Part shown: piece after piece, positions 8,835 through 9,018 of the stretch
Position numbering within the stretch: position 1 is the stretch's first letter
Layout: each line of letters starts with the position of its first letter
NCBI GenBank assembly: GCA_013203755.1
Contig: JABMPI010000041.1
Location: forward strand, 1-9,018
Direction: 5' to 3'
Origin: Bacteroidota bacterium
GTDB lineage: Bacteria > Bacteroidota > Bacteroidia > Bacteroidales > Prolixibacteraceae
Length of the DNA: 9,018 nt
The notes under the pieces: model-generated
Seen by the model: the letters and a program-made list of their open reading frames with translations, nothing else
Databases searched by the model: none
What the model was told of the DNA's origin: nothing
Made by a program: the position numbers and the translations under genes

Positions 8835-9018
8835 CTCTAAAGAAATAGGTTTCACCAATGGTAAGAGAACTGGCTAGTAATTTTGTCTGTTCATCATTCA
8901 TTGGCTGGGTTTTTAACCAATCAATAAATTTATCAGTATCACTTAAAAATGTAAATTAAAAACAAATAAAAGCGATGTTAATTGTTTATCTTCAAGTCGT
9001 TACACAATAAAGATTCGA

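Larger units (their letters stand above)
7524..8955 (-). pseudogene. cheR: CheR methyltransferase with C-terminal TPRs, disrupted by a frameshift and an in-frame TGA
   Basis: CheR methylates receptor glutamates using S-adenosylmethionine. The piece 8955-8835 encodes DWLKTQP and LTIGETYFFRE, the family's N-terminal substrate-side motif. At nine A (8826-8834) the frame shifts by one; eight A would join it to KKALDYLEF. The catalytic domain follows with SAGCATGEEPYSIAI (SAM binding), FASDIN and FDVILCRNVLIYF, then a Lys-rich linker and TPRs. An in-frame TGA (7884-7886) interrupts a TPR at G-Q-TGA-A-K-S-E, where TPR-CheR proteins commonly have Trp. The TPR tail continues in frame for 119 residues and ends in the characteristic DGLTVGRLEEII followed by TAA. 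The ATG at 8858 is an out-of-frame artefact. A full protein should have some 30-50 more N-terminal residues; a TAA lies in frame at 8956-8958 and bases up to 9018 can be read only with further shifts. It may be a decaying gene, a slippage-expressed gene, or an error-bearing sequence. Confidence 0.82.

Noticed and set aside
7884..8858. CheR starting at the ATG at 8858
   Set aside because: That start reads the conserved ETYFFRE segment in the wrong frame; the true upstream frame joins only across the nine-A tract.

Overview
The window is one chemosensory (Che-type) gene cluster, all on the minus strand. Read in transcription order (right to left) it holds: a CheR methyltransferase with C-terminal TPRs (disrupted, running towards the right edge), a CheW adaptor, a transmembrane methyl-accepting chemotaxis protein (MCP), a CheA kinase with a fused C-terminal receiver, a CheB methylesterase, and a receiver-histidine kinase (REC-HisKA-HATPase) that runs off the left edge. 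Gaps are short (10 to about 105 bases) and no terminator or clear promoter is visible inside, so it looks like a single operon. No RNA gene, mobile element, CRISPR array or attachment site was seen.

The host is probably a member of the Bacteroidota or a relative. The DNA is strongly A+T rich. Most starts (CheW, CheA, CheB, the kinase) lack a Shine-Dalgarno sequence and instead have A/T-rich leaders, which is typical of that phylum. This is inference, and the MCP is an exception because it has a clear GGAGG. No gene here fixes the taxonomy.

The set resembles Wsp/Frz-like 'alternative cellular function' systems rather than a flagellar one: the CheA is a WspE-like Hpt-kinase-CheW-REC hybrid, the CheR carries TPRs, and no separate CheY, CheD, CheC or flagellar gene is seen. 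In Wsp the output is the GGDEF response regulator WspR. Here the gene in the output position is a soluble REC-histidine kinase, suggesting a CheA-to-kinase relay. Expected logic: the MCP senses a periplasmic signal, CheW couples it to CheA, CheR and CheB set receptor methylation, and CheA phosphorylates its own receiver, CheB and probably the REC-kinase.

The most unusual feature is that two genes are interrupted by in-frame TGA codons, each at a place where the protein family commonly has Trp: codon 171 of the MCP, and the 'G-x-W-x-x-A' position of a TPR in CheR. The five genes whose ends lie in the window stop with TAA or TAG, never TGA, while 11 other Trp codons are TGG. This could be UGA read as Trp (reassignment or suppression), or independent nonsense mutations, or sequence errors. 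CheR also has a frameshift at a run of nine A just after its ETYFFR motif and a scrambled 5' end, which favours decay or assembly error at least for that gene.
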